Source: JAIOQJ01 sp963718635 (GTDB taxonomy: Bacteria; Planctomycetota; Planctomycetia; Gemmatales; Gemmataceae). From it: DNA of 64,000 bases. The position numbers were made by a program, and so were the translations under genes. The notes under the pieces are model-generated. The model was not told the origin of the DNA. It made no database searches and saw only the letters and a list, made by a program, of their open reading frames with translations. Location: assembly GCA_963718635.1 (NCBI GenBank), contig OY970367.1, forward strand, positions 682,001 to 746,000. Reading direction: 5' to 3'. This document shows positions 1-10,008 of the stretch, piece after piece (the stretch's first letter is position 1; each line of letters opens with the position of its first letter).

Positions 1-1789
1 CCGCGCTGAATTTGCGTTGTTGCCGCACTTACATCGCTGACGTTCGTTGCTGTCGGAGTGAGTGTGCGCGTATCGAGCAGCTGGGCCGTGCCGGTGACGT
101 TGTTATCGAGAATGTCCCCCTGCTTGATCGACTTGTTGCCCAGCGGAGACGTCTGCACGTAAAAAGAATTCAAGACCACGGTGCGAAAAACAATGGTTCC
201 GGTCGTCGGGCCATTAGTCGGCACGGGCGGTGGCAGCGTTCCGACTGGTCCACCGGTGCCCACATTTGGCACTGAGCCACCGAGCAGCAAGCCGCCGAAA
301 CCACCCGGGCCGCGTCCTGCCAATTCGTTCGACACGTTGAAGCCAAGCGTCTGCGTGCCGGTTGGATTCACCGCGCTCGGCGGGGTGTAATTGGCGGCGT
401 TGAAGTTGCCCGAAGTTGTTAGCGTGCCGTTGCGTGTTGAACTGGTCAGCGTTGGCGTGAAGCCCGGTACGAAATCCTGTCCGTCGCCAATCAAGTCGGA
501 TACGGAAAACTGGTTGAACGCGAAGAAATCCGACACTTCATAGTTGATCGTATATTGCAGCACAGTTCCCGGCTGAATCACGACGGTTGGGTCAGGCAGC
601 CCGGTGCCGGGATTGATCGCCACGACGGTTTTCTGTATCGCGATCGAACGATCGTTGATGACAACCGGCGGAGCCGTATTCGTAGCGATGATCGTCGGGT
701 TAACCGGATTCAAAGGCGTCCAGGTTCCGGACCCGTTCGAATTGTTCGTCGATGTCACCGAGGCGCCGGTGGCCGGGTTAAGAACCTGCGTGCCGCCCGC
801 ATCGCGTGGGATGTAGAAGCTGAAGATCATCTTGCGCATCGGTGGCGCCGCCGGTTCCCAACACGTGGTTCAACTGCCGGGTCACCGTTCCGTCAGGAGC
901 GCCGGTCGGATCGGGCGACGGAGTCGTGACAACCGTCGTTCCGTTGCCCGTGACACTCGTCACGCTCACAAACTGCGCATTCGGCGGCAGCACATCGTTG
1001 ATGTTGAAATTGTTGATCGTCTGGCCGTTAGCGATGCTGACATCAATGGTGTAGCTGCGAGGATAATCGGGACCGGTTGCCGTTTCGTTTTCCGGCCCGT
1101 TATAGACTTTCGTGATGGTGAAGAGCGTTGGCGTGAACGTTGTCGTCTGCGTGGCGCTCAAAATCGGCGGATCAGTCGCGGCATCATCCAGCGGATCGTT
1201 GCCTAGTGAAAATCCACCGACGGCTTGAACGGTCAACGGCGAGCTGATCAATGCCAGATTGCTAACCTTCACGTTGAAGTTGATCTGCGCCGGGCTGCCC
1301 CGGTGCGAACGATCCAAACGGCAACTGGAAGAAGACAACTTGATTGCCGGCAATGCCATTAACTACGAGCGGATTGCCTGCCGCATCGTGCGCATACGGA
1401 TTGGATGCATGGCCCGCCGCATCAAACGTGAGCAGGGTCGAAGCGACGGGGGCGCCAAGGTAAGTGGCGCTCCCCGCTAGATAGCTGATGCCGTTGTTGC
1501 CGTTAGCGCCCAGTGTGGGCAGGAGCACTTCAGCAAAAGGCGCGTAGCCAATGGTGCCCGTATTGCTGAATGTTACGGAGAATGGCTCGGTCGAGCCGAT
1601 GAAACCGGTCGGCGGCACACCGAGCAAAACGTTTGGAATCGCAGCAGGCGTTTCGCGCTCCTCCAACCTCTCTAAATTAAGAACCGTCCGCCGTAAACGG
1701 CGTATGCGCTTGGCATTGCGAAGGGAAATCGGACGACTGAGGCGGGTGCGAAAAACCCGAAGCCAGCGCGAGAAAATAAACATGAACAA
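1..1789 (-). CDS. Giant planctomycete surface protein, 5' part (partial, two frameshifts)
   Basis: The coding strand runs from ATG at 1789 leftward and is still open at base 1, so the 3' end lies outside the window. The N-terminus is basic and carries 'LERLEERETPA' near residue 45, the motif typical of exported planctomycete surface proteins. Then come beta-rich, Thr/Asn/Gly-rich repeats such as 'ANGQTINNFNINDVLPP' and 'IQPGTVLQYTINYEV', which resemble DUF11 or isopeptide-forming surface domains. One frame breaks near 1290 (one extra base) and again near 832. After each break another frame continues the same protein style to base 1, giving about 595 residues here. Likely an extracellular matrix or adhesion protein; this role is inferred from composition. 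The breaks look like sequencing errors because coding character is kept on both sides. Confidence 0.75.
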
Positions 1790-2063
1790 TCCGTTTCGCT
1801 ATTGAGAGGTTAGAAGCCTTATCCTTAAGGTCGATCGGATATGACCTGCGACTTTGGGCTATTTCGTGCGCAGTCAAGTTCCCCATGGACTACATGCTCG
1901 CACAACAAGCACGATCATCAGGCCTAAACGTTTTAGCAGGTGCGAATGATATCTGCAACTGCGCTCGTAAAATGGGAAAGATAGGAAGAGTTTGCATGCA
2001 GCGCTTCGGAACCGAGTGCGGCGACGGGTTCTGGCAAACGTATGAAACGAGCTTTGAGCCCGA
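1790..2063. other. Intergenic, no gene seen
   Basis: Upstream region of the surface protein (reads left) and beyond the 3' end of the bestrophin-like gene. I see no convincing ORF, RNA or strong promoter here. Short open frames in it lack ribosome sites and protein-like composition. Confidence 0.5.
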
Positions 2064-2105
2064 CTTACCTCCCCCCGCAAAGCCGGGGGGAGGGTGGAAA
2101 GGGCG
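2064..2105. repeat. Half copy of dispersed repeat family B
   Basis: A GC-rich palindrome, CCTCCCCCC followed by GCAAAGCC and GGGGGGAGG, ending in GTGGAAAGGGCG. It matches the right arm of the fuller copies at 24993, 26894 and 38552. It lies just 3' of the bestrophin-like gene (stop at 2120), so it could act as its terminator. Confidence 0.7.
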
Positions 2106-2119
2106 AGATGCTTTTGTGC

Positions 2120-2965
2120 TCAAACATTCAAGATTTCTTCAACCGACTGTCGAATCGTGGTGCAGTAGCGCTCCAACTTCAAATCGTCGGTTCCAACGCC
2201 GAAGGGCTCCTCGACTTCGGTATCGACTGACTCGACGCCAAGCAGGAAGAAGCCGAGAATGAGCACGATTGGCAGGCCCCATAGGCCGAGTTCGCGCATG
2301 GAGAACCAGGGAGTCGCCAGAATGTTGATGGCGATGCCGAAGCGGAGCAAAAAGACGTAAGAGCGCGAAATGGGCGTATGCCGAATCCGCTCGCAAGCGC
2401 CGCAAACATCGATCAGGCCGCGTACGTGCGGATCGAGCCGCATCGCGGTATAACCATCGATCAAGCCTTGCTTTTGCCAGTCGGCCATATCGGCAAAGAG
2501 TCGGCCGACCAGATACGAAGGAACATGAGCCGGGTTAGCCAAGTCCTTCTCAAACCCGGCTACCTCACTGAGTGTGGTCTTCTGTCGTAAGTGACGCTTC
2601 AGCGATTCGGCAAACCCGATCAGAACAGCCGCAAGCTGTCGTTCGCGAATGACCTCTGCGGGCAGGCGCATCCGCAGCTTCCACGCCAGGTTCCGCGTGT
2701 CGTTGATCAGTTGGCCCCAGAGCTTGTGCGCCTCCCACCAGCGATCGAACGCCGCGCCGTTGCGAAACGATAACAGCAGGCCGAGCACGATGCTGTTGGC
2801 CACCGATATCTCGGCCCCCAGCGTCGTTAGCTGAAGCCCCCATTCCCGCACCAAAAAGCTGACGACGATGCCATATGCCGCAATGCCAACGAACCAAGGC
2901 GCCAGCCGCTTGGCGATCACCGAAAAAGCAGGGCTTTCCGGCGGCAAAATGATTGGGTGAAGCAT
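2120..2965 (-). CDS. Bestrophin-family (UPF0187) membrane protein
   Basis: An intact 281-residue protein. Hydrophobic segments lie near residues 25-45 (GIAAYGIVVSFLV), 50-70, and as a pair near 205-245 (LRFGIAINILATPWF, GLPIVLILGFFLLG). The motif 'SFRNGAAFDRWWEAHKLWG' near residue 65 is typical of bacterial bestrophins, where NAYDRWWEAR is common. The C-terminal part 'DTEVEEPFGVGTDDLKLE' matches the conserved family ending that lines the channel. Family members are pentameric anion or cation channels of the inner membrane. The gene stands alone on the minus strand. No good Shine-Dalgarno sequence precedes the ATG, but this start gives the usual family length. Confidence 0.88.
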   Translation of the reverse strand: MLHPIILPPESPAFSVIAKRLAPWFVGIAAYGIVVSFLVREWGLQLTTLGAEISVANSIVLGLLLSFRNGAAFDRWWEAHKLWGQLINDTRNLAWKLRMRLPAEVIRERQLAAVLIGFAESLKRHLRQKTTLSEVAGFEKDLANPAHVPSYLVGRLFADMADWQKQGLIDGYTAMRLDPHVRGLIDVCGACERIRHTPISRSYVFLLRFGIAINILATPWFSMRELGLWGLPIVLILGFFLLGVESVDTEVEEPFGVGTDDLKLERYCTTIRQSVEEILNV

Positions 2966-3009
2966 GAGGGTTGTTCGTTATGGCTTGGGTGGAGTGCCTG
3001 CATAGGTTT

Positions 3010-3075
3010 GGCGAGCCCGGAGCGTGAGCGATGGGAGAGAGAGCTTTGCGAGGTTTCTCCGGTCGCTTACGCCAC
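3010..3075. repeat. Dispersed repeat family C, copy 1
   Basis: An imperfect inverted repeat: GCGAGCCCGGAGCGTGAGCG on the left, then TTTCTCCGGTCGCTTACGCC on the right. Better copies lie at 28786-28878 and 36319-36408. This copy sits in the 377-bp gap between the bestrophin-like and kelch-like genes; nothing else is evident in that gap. Confidence 0.7.
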
Positions 3076-3342
3076 GTATAACAATGCGCTGTCGCGCCGA
3101 AGCCAAGCAGACGCGCCTTGATCTTTCCTATGATAGTGGTGAGAGTCATATCAGGCTTCTTCGCAGCGATTGGTTAGTCTTGTCACCCGCAACAGAGCCG
3201 GCCTTAAAGATTAATCCACAAACGTATTGAACATGGCCGAGTAAACTGAGAATCCGCCACCGGATGCCGATGCCATAGGTGCATTTGCGGCATCTCAACT
3301 ACGGAGCGGGCTCCAGACGACGCTCGGAGACTGGACGCTGTC

Positions 3343-4563
3343 TTATTTCGCCCGATAGCGGTATGCCCAGACAGTCGTTCCGTCGATTACGACCAGCGCA
3401 TTTTGAGCCTGATCGACATACGCCAGGCGCTTGTTGCCGGTCGGCATGAGATCGCCTTCGGGTGAAAGTTTGGTCCAAGCCACTTTGTCGGCATCGTACG
3501 CCCACAACGTGTTCGTTTGGAATTGGATCAGCAGGCCGTGCCCGCTGACCGGGTCAAAGTACATGGGCGATCGGGCATCGTGACCGAAAGGCGTCTTGCC
3601 ATCGTCTTTGTCGCCAATCAGTACTTTCTTCCACTCGAGTTTGCGTGGATCGAAGTGGAAAGCGTCGTGCTGCCGCTGCACGACGACTATTTTTCGCGTC
3701 GGATCATAGTAGCCAATCTGTTCCGGGGCCGGCGATTCCTTCTCGAACGCCGCTTCGCCTCCATTGGCCTTCAGGTTTTTCCAAGTGTCCGCCTCGAAGT
3801 CATGGAGCCAGGTGCCGTGCATTTGCCAGTTGTTGGCGTGCCAGATGCTGCCGCCGAGATCGGGGATATATTCCAGCATGCCGCCGAAAATCGCCATTGG
3901 AAAAGGCTTCGGCGCCTTGAACGCTTTCCAACGTCGATCGGCAGGGTAGAAGGCCCAAAGCGGGGGGCCGTCGTATAAATCGCTTGGATTGCCGCCGAGG
4001 TCTTGCACCGCTTTTTTACGGTCGGTGACCCAGGTGTTCATGAACAGCAGCGCCTTGTGCTGGGGATCGTAGGTGAGGCCCCACCACGTATGGGCGATGA
4101 TCGCCGGCCCGCCGTGCTTCGTCATCAAGATGCCGTCTTTGAATTCGACATCGGACGTGTCCTTGCCGAGATCCGTGTAGCCGCGCGCGTTGTCCGGAGC
4201 ATAAAGCATCGACCAGGTAAGGGACGGCAGATCGAACTCCCAAACATCGTTGAGACGGTGCGGCACGGCATGATTGGCGCCGCAGAAAAGCGCCCTCTTG
4301 CGATCGGGCGCCCAACACATCTTGATCGTGAAGTCGCGCCCTTTGGGTCCTGTTTTGTGGAGATCGAATCGGCGAGCGGTTTCGTTGAAATCGCCGACGA
4401 CATCCGCGTTGCCAAGCGCGACCGCATGATTCGCTTTGAGCGCTGCCAATTTCTGAAGAACCGATACCTTCGGATCGAGTTTCGGCTCCGCCGGCGCGTC
4501 GGCAGCGAGGGCGCAATAAGGAGCCGCCAAGCCAGCAACCAAGAGAACGATGAAACGGATCAT
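3343..4563 (-). CDS. Exported kelch-like beta-propeller protein
   Basis: A 406-residue protein with a signal peptide (MIRFIVLLVAGLAAPYCALAA, cleavage probably near residue 21). The mature part has repeated blocks such as 'NDVWEFDLPSLTWSML', 'PPLWAFYPADRRWKAF', 'TWLHDFEADTWKNL' and 'NTLWAYDADKVAWTKL'. Each pairs a short aromatic strand with a W-x-x-L turn, as in kelch or galactose-oxidase propellers. It should act in the periplasm or outside. No catalytic motif is recognisable and the substrate is unknown. It lies downstream of the HEAT-repeat gene on the same strand, but a terminator-like inverted repeat separates them. Confidence 0.7.
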   Translation of the reverse strand: MIRFIVLLVAGLAAPYCALAADAPAEPKLDPKVSVLQKLAALKANHAVALGNADVVGDFNETARRFDLHKTGPKGRDFTIKMCWAPDRKRALFCGANHAVPHRLNDVWEFDLPSLTWSMLYAPDNARGYTDLGKDTSDVEFKDGILMTKHGGPAIIAHTWWGLTYDPQHKALLFMNTWVTDRKKAVQDLGGNPSDLYDGPPLWAFYPADRRWKAFKAPKPFPMAIFGGMLEYIPDLGGSIWHANNWQMHGTWLHDFEADTWKNLKANGGEAAFEKESPAPEQIGYYDPTRKIVVVQRQHDAFHFDPRKLEWKKVLIGDKDDGKTPFGHDARSPMYFDPVSGHGLLIQFQTNTLWAYDADKVAWTKLSPEGDLMPTGNKRLAYVDQAQNALVVIDGTTVWAYRYRAK

Positions 4564-4645
4564 CTGACTATCCTTGCAATGGGGGAGGGCAACGAGGCCT
4601 CACTTTACAGAGGCTGGTGCGCTGAAGAAGACAGGGGTAAAGAAA

Positions 4646-4700
4646 AGGAACAGCGTAGATTTTCAATCTGTTTTTGGTGAAAATCTACGCCGTCCCTTTC
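4646..4700 (-). terminator. Probable terminator of the HEAT-repeat gene
   Basis: A perfect 12-bp inverted repeat, GCGTAGATTTTC (4653-4664) and GAAAATCTACGC (4679-4690). Read on the minus strand it is followed by TGTTCCTTTTCTTT. It lies about 90 bases beyond the stop of the HEAT-repeat gene. Confidence 0.6.
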
Positions 4701-4786
4701 CTTGTGCCTTTTCTTGTGCGTTTTTCTTTTGCCGGGAGACTCCCGACCTTATTATTCTTTCCCAGCTGGTTGCACTTTCTCTGAGG

Positions 4787-7228
4787 TCAATCGGATTCAG
4801 GCTGTTGAAGTTCGGCGATAATTTCTTCGGCCACGGCGCGCAAAAGCGGGCTTTCAGACAGTGCTGCTTCCTGAAGTGCAGGAAGAATGGCCGCTGGCGT
4901 ACCAATCCGCTGCAGCGCCAGCGCGATGTGAGCGCGCTGATCGACGCTTCCAAGCTGGCGGCTTAACTCTCTTGGAATCAACGCAATTCCTTGATATGTG
5001 TGTTTCGCCAGCGTCTCTTGTTGAACGTCGCCCCACGTCGGGTCTTGCAATGCTCGAATTAAATCGGGTAGCGCAGCTGCCGCTATCGGTCCCATTTCAC
5101 CTAAGGTTTGGGCGGCGATCGCGCGTGTATCGCCGTCTTTTGACCATAGCTGCAATCGCAATTCCTCAATGATCGGCGCGGCGTTTTCGCTTGCCCCCAG
5201 CTTACCAAGGGTCTGGCAGATCACATAACGGACGCCGTCGCCACGAATTAACAAGTCGGTCAGCGCTGGGATCGCTGCGTGAGCTGCCGGACCGATATTG
5301 CCGAGTGTCTCCACCGCGTCGGTGCAAATGCTACCGTTGCTGTCTTGCAATGCCCTAATCAATTCGGGAATTGCGGGCGCCGCGGCGGAGCCAAGTCGCG
5401 TAAGTGCTTTGAAGGCCGCAACGCGAACTTCTTCATCTTCATTCTTGAGGAAGCCATGCAAGTATGGAAACCGGCTGACGGGATCCATGTTCAATTCGCC
5501 TAGAGTCCAGATGGCGTTGCAACGGACACTGGTTTCGGCGTCATCCAGCAAGCGGACGATCTCCGGCAGATAATCAGCGCCCGTTTCAGAAATGGTAGCG
5601 ATGGCTCGTACCGCTCCGCCGCGCAGACGGCCATCAGCATCGCTTAGTGCGGCGCACAGAGCGGATAGCGCCTCGGCAGCGTACCGTCCCATCCGTTCAA
5701 GGATCACCGTCGTTTCCCATCGCGACTCACATAGTGGATCATTAAGGCAAGCAAGCAATCCAGGCAGGATAGTTCGCAGGTCATACTCCGGTTCGTCCCA
5801 AAACGCTCGGTTTAGCAGCCCATAGCGAAGTTCAGGCTGGTTGAGCAAACGGTCATTAATTCCAGGCAGAGCGGGCGGCCCGATTGCGAGCAGCGCACCC
5901 GCGATATCCGCGCCGCTATCCCATAAGGCGAATAAGTCGGCCAAAACCTCGGGTGTGCCGACTTTTAGATTCCCCAGGCCTTTCGCGGCCTCAACGCGCA
6001 AGTTTTTGTCATTCTCCTCGCGAAGCAATCGGTGGAGAAATGCGATTGACTCGGCCGTGCCTTCTTTGGCTTTGGCGAACAGGCAAATCGCGCCAAGGCG
6101 AATCGCGGGGTCGAGGTCGTTCACCTTGGTGAAAACAGCATCGCGCATTCCATAAATCTCGTTCCAGGCGCAGAGACCGTGCGCGCACGCATGACGCACT
6201 TCTAAGTCTTCATCGTCGAGCCCACGGATCAGTGCTTCCAACATCTCCGGCGTTTCCCGTTGCATGCCATCGATTGTGCGCGCTGCATTCCGACGGACAA
6301 GCGTGGCGCCATCGCGCATAGCTTCGATTAGATCGGGCACAGCCGGAAAGGCCGTTTCTCGCAGTCTACCAAACGCTTCAGCGGCAGATGCTCGAACGTC
6401 GTCGGAAGGGTCTTTCAGCGCAGTTTGCAAAGGCGCCACCGCGTCTTGATCGTCTGAGGTGAGAATTTCACACAAGCTCTTGGCCGCCTCGGCGCGGACC
6501 AAAGCAATCTCGTCCTTGAGTAGTTCAAGCAAGAGGCTGCGAGCCGTGTCCTTTTTGTTCGCAGGTTGCTCCTCATCCTCCACTTCTTCCTCTTCATCCA
6601 GAAAAAGCCAGCCAAGGCCGGCGGCTGCTTGCCGACGGATGACAGGATCCGCATCTTCTGCTTGCATTGTGAGATCGGCCAACAATGAAGGCGTACGCAT
6701 GGCGTCGAGGACCATATCGAGCTGGTACGGTCGAATTTTATGATCCCGATACGCCTGAGTTAGAACTGGCAACGCCACGGCCACTTCCGGACCTAACTTG
6801 GCTAGTGCGTAACAAGTGGCTCCATGTTTAGGAATCAAGGGAATGAGCCGCTGGAGCAATGGACGCAACAGATCTGCATCGAAATCGGAAAGAGTGCCCG
6901 CGGCCCAACCATCAATGGCCGTGACATCATGCTCCAAAAGCTCGATCAACGCCATCGCTGCAGGTTTGCCGACTTTCACGATAAAGGAACGTGTCAGCAT
7001 TTTTTCATCGACAGTTCCCGATCCGAGCGCTTCCAAAAGATGTGCAGTTGGATCCCTATCGCCCGACCGCATCCAGCTACCCAATTCCGGATCACGAAGC
7101 CATTGCGCACGCTCATCGTGATGTTTTTCGAGCCAATCGGCAAAAGCCAAGCGTGGCACATAGTCGCTCGGCTTCTCGGCGATCGTTCGCCAAAATACGG
7201 CTTCTTCATTATCAAGCGAAGTGGACAC
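4787..7228 (-). CDS. HEAT-repeat protein with TIGR02996-like N-terminus
   Basis: About 813 residues. I place the start at GTG 7228, preceded by an ACCGAGG ribosome site 8 bases upstream. An ATG further upstream (7408) would add 60 residues of non-conserved sequence. Residues 6-45 (EEAVFWRTIAEK...LAFADWLEKHHDER) resemble the TIGR02996 'repeat-companion' domain that heads many Gemmata-group repeat proteins. From about residue 90 to the end there are roughly twenty HEAT or PBS-lyase-like helical repeats of the form 'A..AL..ALKDPSDDVRASAAEALG', with an acidic insert 'DEEEEVEDEEQ'. There is no signal peptide, so it is probably cytoplasmic. Such repeats bind proteins; the partner is unknown. Confidence 0.8.
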   Translation of the reverse strand: MSTSLDNEEAVFWRTIAEKPSDYVPRLAFADWLEKHHDERAQWLRDPELGSWMRSGDRDPTAHLLEALGSGTVDEKMLTRSFIVKVGKPAAMALIELLEHDVTAIDGWAAGTLSDFDADLLRPLLQRLIPLIPKHGATCYALAKLGPEVAVALPVLTQAYRDHKIRPYQLDMVLDAMRTPSLLADLTMQAEDADPVIRRQAAAGLGWLFLDEEEEVEDEEQPANKKDTARSLLLELLKDEIALVRAEAAKSLCEILTSDDQDAVAPLQTALKDPSDDVRASAAEAFGRLRETAFPAVPDLIEAMRDGATLVRRNAARTIDGMQRETPEMLEALIRGLDDEDLEVRHACAHGLCAWNEIYGMRDAVFTKVNDLDPAIRLGAICLFAKAKEGTAESIAFLHRLLREENDKNLRVEAAKGLGNLKVGTPEVLADLFALWDSGADIAGALLAIGPPALPGINDRLLNQPELRYGLLNRAFWDEPEYDLRTILPGLLACLNDPLCESRWETTVILERMGRYAAEALSALCAALSDADGRLRGGAVRAIATISETGADYLPEIVRLLDDAETSVRCNAIWTLGELNMDPVSRFPYLHGFLKNEDEEVRVAAFKALTRLGSAAAPAIPELIRALQDSNGSICTDAVETLGNIGPAAHAAIPALTDLLIRGDGVRYVICQTLGKLGASENAAPIIEELRLQLWSKDGDTRAIAAQTLGEMGPIAAAALPDLIRALQDPTWGDVQQETLAKHTYQGIALIPRELSRQLGSVDQRAHIALALQRIGTPAAILPALQEAALSESPLLRAVAEEIIAELQQPESD

Positions 7229-7499
7229 AATAAGCCTCGGTTTCAAAATGTGGCTAGACCTTGCGGTTGCGACCTTCCAGCAAGCTCCTCTTCTTATACT
7301 TGCAATGTTGCAAGTATGAATCGCTCCAATCATGTTAAGAATATAACAGGACTCGGAGGCTAAATCGCGACGCTTGTGGAGAATAAGAAAAAGATTAAAC
7401 TTCTCCAAAACAAAATGAACGGCTGCTGAAGCAAAGCGGCTTTTTGCTCTTTAGTCCGGGCGCTGATAATCGAGGAATATCAAACGATTGGAAAAGCAA

Positions 7500-7946
7500 A
7501 TGCTCATCTCCGACGGCTTGGACTATTTGGAACTGACTGTCACCCACCGCGGTCCGCCGGGGGCGCAAGACGCCGGCGACACCGCGTTCGGCGTGCGAGT
7601 TCGCGTTCATAGCATGGACACGGTGTTCACCGGCGAGACGACATGCTACGTCAGACTTGGAGCCCTGGTCGAGTTCGCGCAGCAACTAAAGATTTTAGAA
7701 GAGAGAAGGCAAGGGTCGGCAGTGCTTGATTCAGCGAATCCCGGCGAGTTAGTGTTAGACATCCGTAGTGTCGACCGGATGGGGCATATCGCTGCCGTCG
7801 GTCAGGTTGGGCATTGGTGTTGCTGGAGTGAACGTGAGCCGCAGTGGTCTGCTATCGGCTTTAGCATCGGAGTTTCCGATTTGCCGAAATTGCTGCGCAA
7901 GTTTAGCGCACTAGCGGATGAATCAAGCGATGTTTCAGAAGCTTAG
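7500..7946 (+). CDS. Small conserved hypothetical, WapI/DUF6228-like
   Basis: 148 residues from ATG 7500, with GGAAAAG just upstream; a TTG at 7488 after GAGGAA is an alternative. The protein is acidic with a beta-rich core: 'LELTVTHRG', 'AFGVRVRVHS', 'ALVEFAQQLKILEE', 'GELVLDIRSVDRMGH', 'FSIGVSDLPKLLRKF'. This arrangement recalls the WapI or DUF6228 immunity-protein family, which pairs with toxin tips, but I recognise it only by pattern. No toxin gene is adjacent, so a role in immunity would be speculative. It is divergent from the HEAT-repeat gene and convergent with DUF1501 copy 1. Confidence 0.6.
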   Translation: MLISDGLDYLELTVTHRGPPGAQDAGDTAFGVRVRVHSMDTVFTGETTCYVRLGALVEFAQQLKILEERRQGSAVLDSANPGELVLDIRSVDRMGHIAAVGQVGHWCCWSEREPQWSAIGFSIGVSDLPKLLRKFSALADESSDVSEA

Positions 7947-8006
7947 AACGAGCTAAAAACGGGATATTCATTTTTTCGGGATAATCAACGGCAAAAACAG
8001 AACAAA

Positions 8007-8037
8007 CGCAGCTCAAATTGGTTTGAATTGAGCTGCG
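8007..8037 (+). terminator. Hairpin after the small conserved gene
   Basis: CGCAGCTCAAATT and AATTGAGCTGCG form a near-perfect stem with a short loop about 60 bases after the stop codon. No strong T-run follows, so its role as a terminator is uncertain. Confidence 0.4.
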
Positions 8038-8116
8038 TCCCCCTAGTTTTGCGAGAGCTGCTTGCTGCTCACTGTCAGGCTCTTTATACTGCTCGCTGGC
8101 GGAATTGGGACACTGG

Positions 8117-8340
8117 TTTTCAGGCCGAAGGCCTGGCGGATTCGAGCCCAGGGCAAGCGTTTCGCGACGCCCTGGGTTACGATGTTCTAAGAAATCGCAC
8201 TCTGAAAGAGTGCCGGAATGCGGTTGTGCAAGGCTTCCTGCACTCTTTCAGAGTGCACAATGAGTCAGCACGTTTTACCCAGGGCGTCGCAAAACGCTCG
8301 CCCTGGGCTGGAATGCTTCAGGCTTTTTCAGCCTGAAAAT
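8117..8340. repeat. Dispersed nested-palindrome repeat family A, copy 1
   Basis: Three nested inverted repeats. The outer pair is CAGGCCGAAGGCCTG and CAGGCTTTTTCAGCCTG, each also a hairpin by itself. The middle pair is GCCCAGGGCAAGCG...CGCCCTGGGT and its reverse complement. The inner pair is GCACTCTGAAAGAGTGC (8197-8213) and GCACTCTTTCAGAGTGC (8240-8256). A second copy lies at 24261-24480. It sits between convergent genes. Confidence 0.85.
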
Positions 8341-8447
8341 CACAAACGCTTAACCTTTCGCGAAGCACTGCGCGTACTAAATCACAACTGGCGATGAACT
8401 GCTCATGCCTTTGAACTTATGGAAACGGCCGTCTCGTCGCCTCTCCT

Positions 8448-9747
8448 TCATCCAACCAGTTCCGAAACCGTGTCGCGTTCGTCGAGAACGTACATCGGTC
8501 GGCCGCTGCCGCTCGGGAAGGTCATGGCCGGATCGATGCCCATCGCTTGATAGATGGTGGAAAGCAGGTGCGGCACTTTATAAGGCCGGTCTTTCGGATA
8601 TTCACCGCGTGCGGAGCTAGCGCCGATAGCCTGGCCCATCTTCAATCCGCCGCCGGCCACCAATGCAGACATCACCGGCGCCCAATGGTCGCGGCCGCCC
8701 ATGCTGCCGTTGATTTTCGGCGTGCGCCCGAATTCGCCCCAGACAACGGTAATGACGTCGTCTTCCATGCCGCGATCGTGCAGGTCCTGGATAAGACTCG
8801 ATATGCCGCGATCAAGCTCGGGCAATTGTTTTTTCAGAGTAATGAAGTTGCGATCGTGCGTGTCCCAGCCCCCGAAGGCCAGCGTCACGCAGCCGACGCC
8901 GGCTTCTACTAGACGGCGAGCTCGCAGGAAGGGCTCCAAGCCGCGATAGCGATCGAGCGAGCGTGGCTCTTCCTGGCTCAGGTCGAGCGCTTCGCGCACC
9001 ACGCCGCTTGAAATCATGTCGAAAGCCCGACCGGTGAAGGCGTCCATCCCCTTCATCGTCGTGCCAGCATCAACATCTCGGCGAGCGGAATCGAACGCGC
9101 TTAGCAACGATTTACGCTCATCCATCTGCACGGCGGTGGTGTGCGAACGAAGGTTTTCGATGCCCGGGCCTTCCGGCGTGAAGGGCCGATGGGCGATGCC
9201 GAGCCAGCCCGGTTCCGTGCCGATGCCCATCCCGCGAAGACTAACGAAGGGCGGGATGTCGTTGTTATTGCCTGAACGTAGTTTGGAGACCACCGAGCCG
9301 AATGACGGATGCTGCATCTGGCGATTCGTCTGCTCGGTGAAGCCGCTCATCACGTAAGAGTCGGAGTGCTCGTCGTTCGACACGAGGGAGCGAACGACGG
9401 AAAGCTTATCCCACATGCGGGCTTGCAGCGGAAAGTGTTCGCTGATCTGCACGCCCGGAACACTGGTCTGGATAGGCTTGAATTCACCGCGAAACTCGGA
9501 AGGCGCATCGGGCTTCAGGTCGTACATGTCGATATGCGAAGGCCCGCCCGGCAGATAAATCATGATCGCCGATTTCGGCCGCGACGTGGTTGCTGCAGCT
9601 GCTCCGGCAGGGCTTTCGCCAGCGGCCGCACGCAATCGCAGCACATCAGCCAGCGACAATCCGGCCCCGAAGGCACCGACCGAAAGGAAATCACGACGAC
9701 TCATGCCATCGCAGAAGCGCCTGGCGCTTACCGAGAAAAGTGAACAT
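8448..9747 (-). CDS. DUF1501 protein, copy 1 (frameshift near the start)
   Basis: About 432 residues. The start is ATG 9747 after AAGGAT; the first residues read MFTFLGKRQAL, then one extra base near 9720 shifts the frame. 'MSRRDFLSVGAFGAGLSLADVLRL' follows, a twin-arginine signal typical of DUF1501 proteins. An internal ATG at 9704 keeps the rest open. Family landmarks are 'IMIYLPGGPSHIDMYDLKP', 'FGGWDTHD', 'VVWGEFGRTPKIN' and 'GRDHW', which are alkaline-phosphatase-superfamily-like metal-binding motifs. DUF1501 proteins are exported and usually encoded beside DUF1549/DUF1553 or DUF1800 partners. No partner is adjacent here. The biochemical activity of the family is not established. Confidence 0.88.
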
Positions 9748-9893
9748 AAGCGGATCCTTCAGGCGGGAAGTAAAACGAAGCAGGTGGGAATGCGAGTGCT
9801 GGCAGTAATGGAACTATAGTCGGTTGTTCGTCAGAGGGCAATTGAAATAAATCGCATTTAATGAAATATGGCATTCACGATGAAAAACATTCC

Positions 9894-9913
9894 GACAAAA
9901 AAATATGGGACAA
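9894..9913 (+). repeat. Dispersed 20-mer ending ATATGGGACAA, copy 1
   Basis: GAC, seven A, then TATGGGACAA. An identical 20-mer occurs at 52868-52887. One lies upstream of the LigD-type polymerase, the other upstream of ligA (in inverted orientation relative to that gene). Confidence 0.7.
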
Positions 9914-10008
9914 AAAGATTAGAACTGATCGGAGGAAACATTTCGGCGTGTCGGCATACCAGTTGCAAACTGGTAGTCAAAATCCCATCTCTTACGGTTC
10001 GGATTCCT

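Noticed and set aside
8028..8336. Open frame of about 100 codons
   Set aside because: It lies wholly in repeat A and its translation is that of the palindromes; the copy at 24261 gives similar nonsense.
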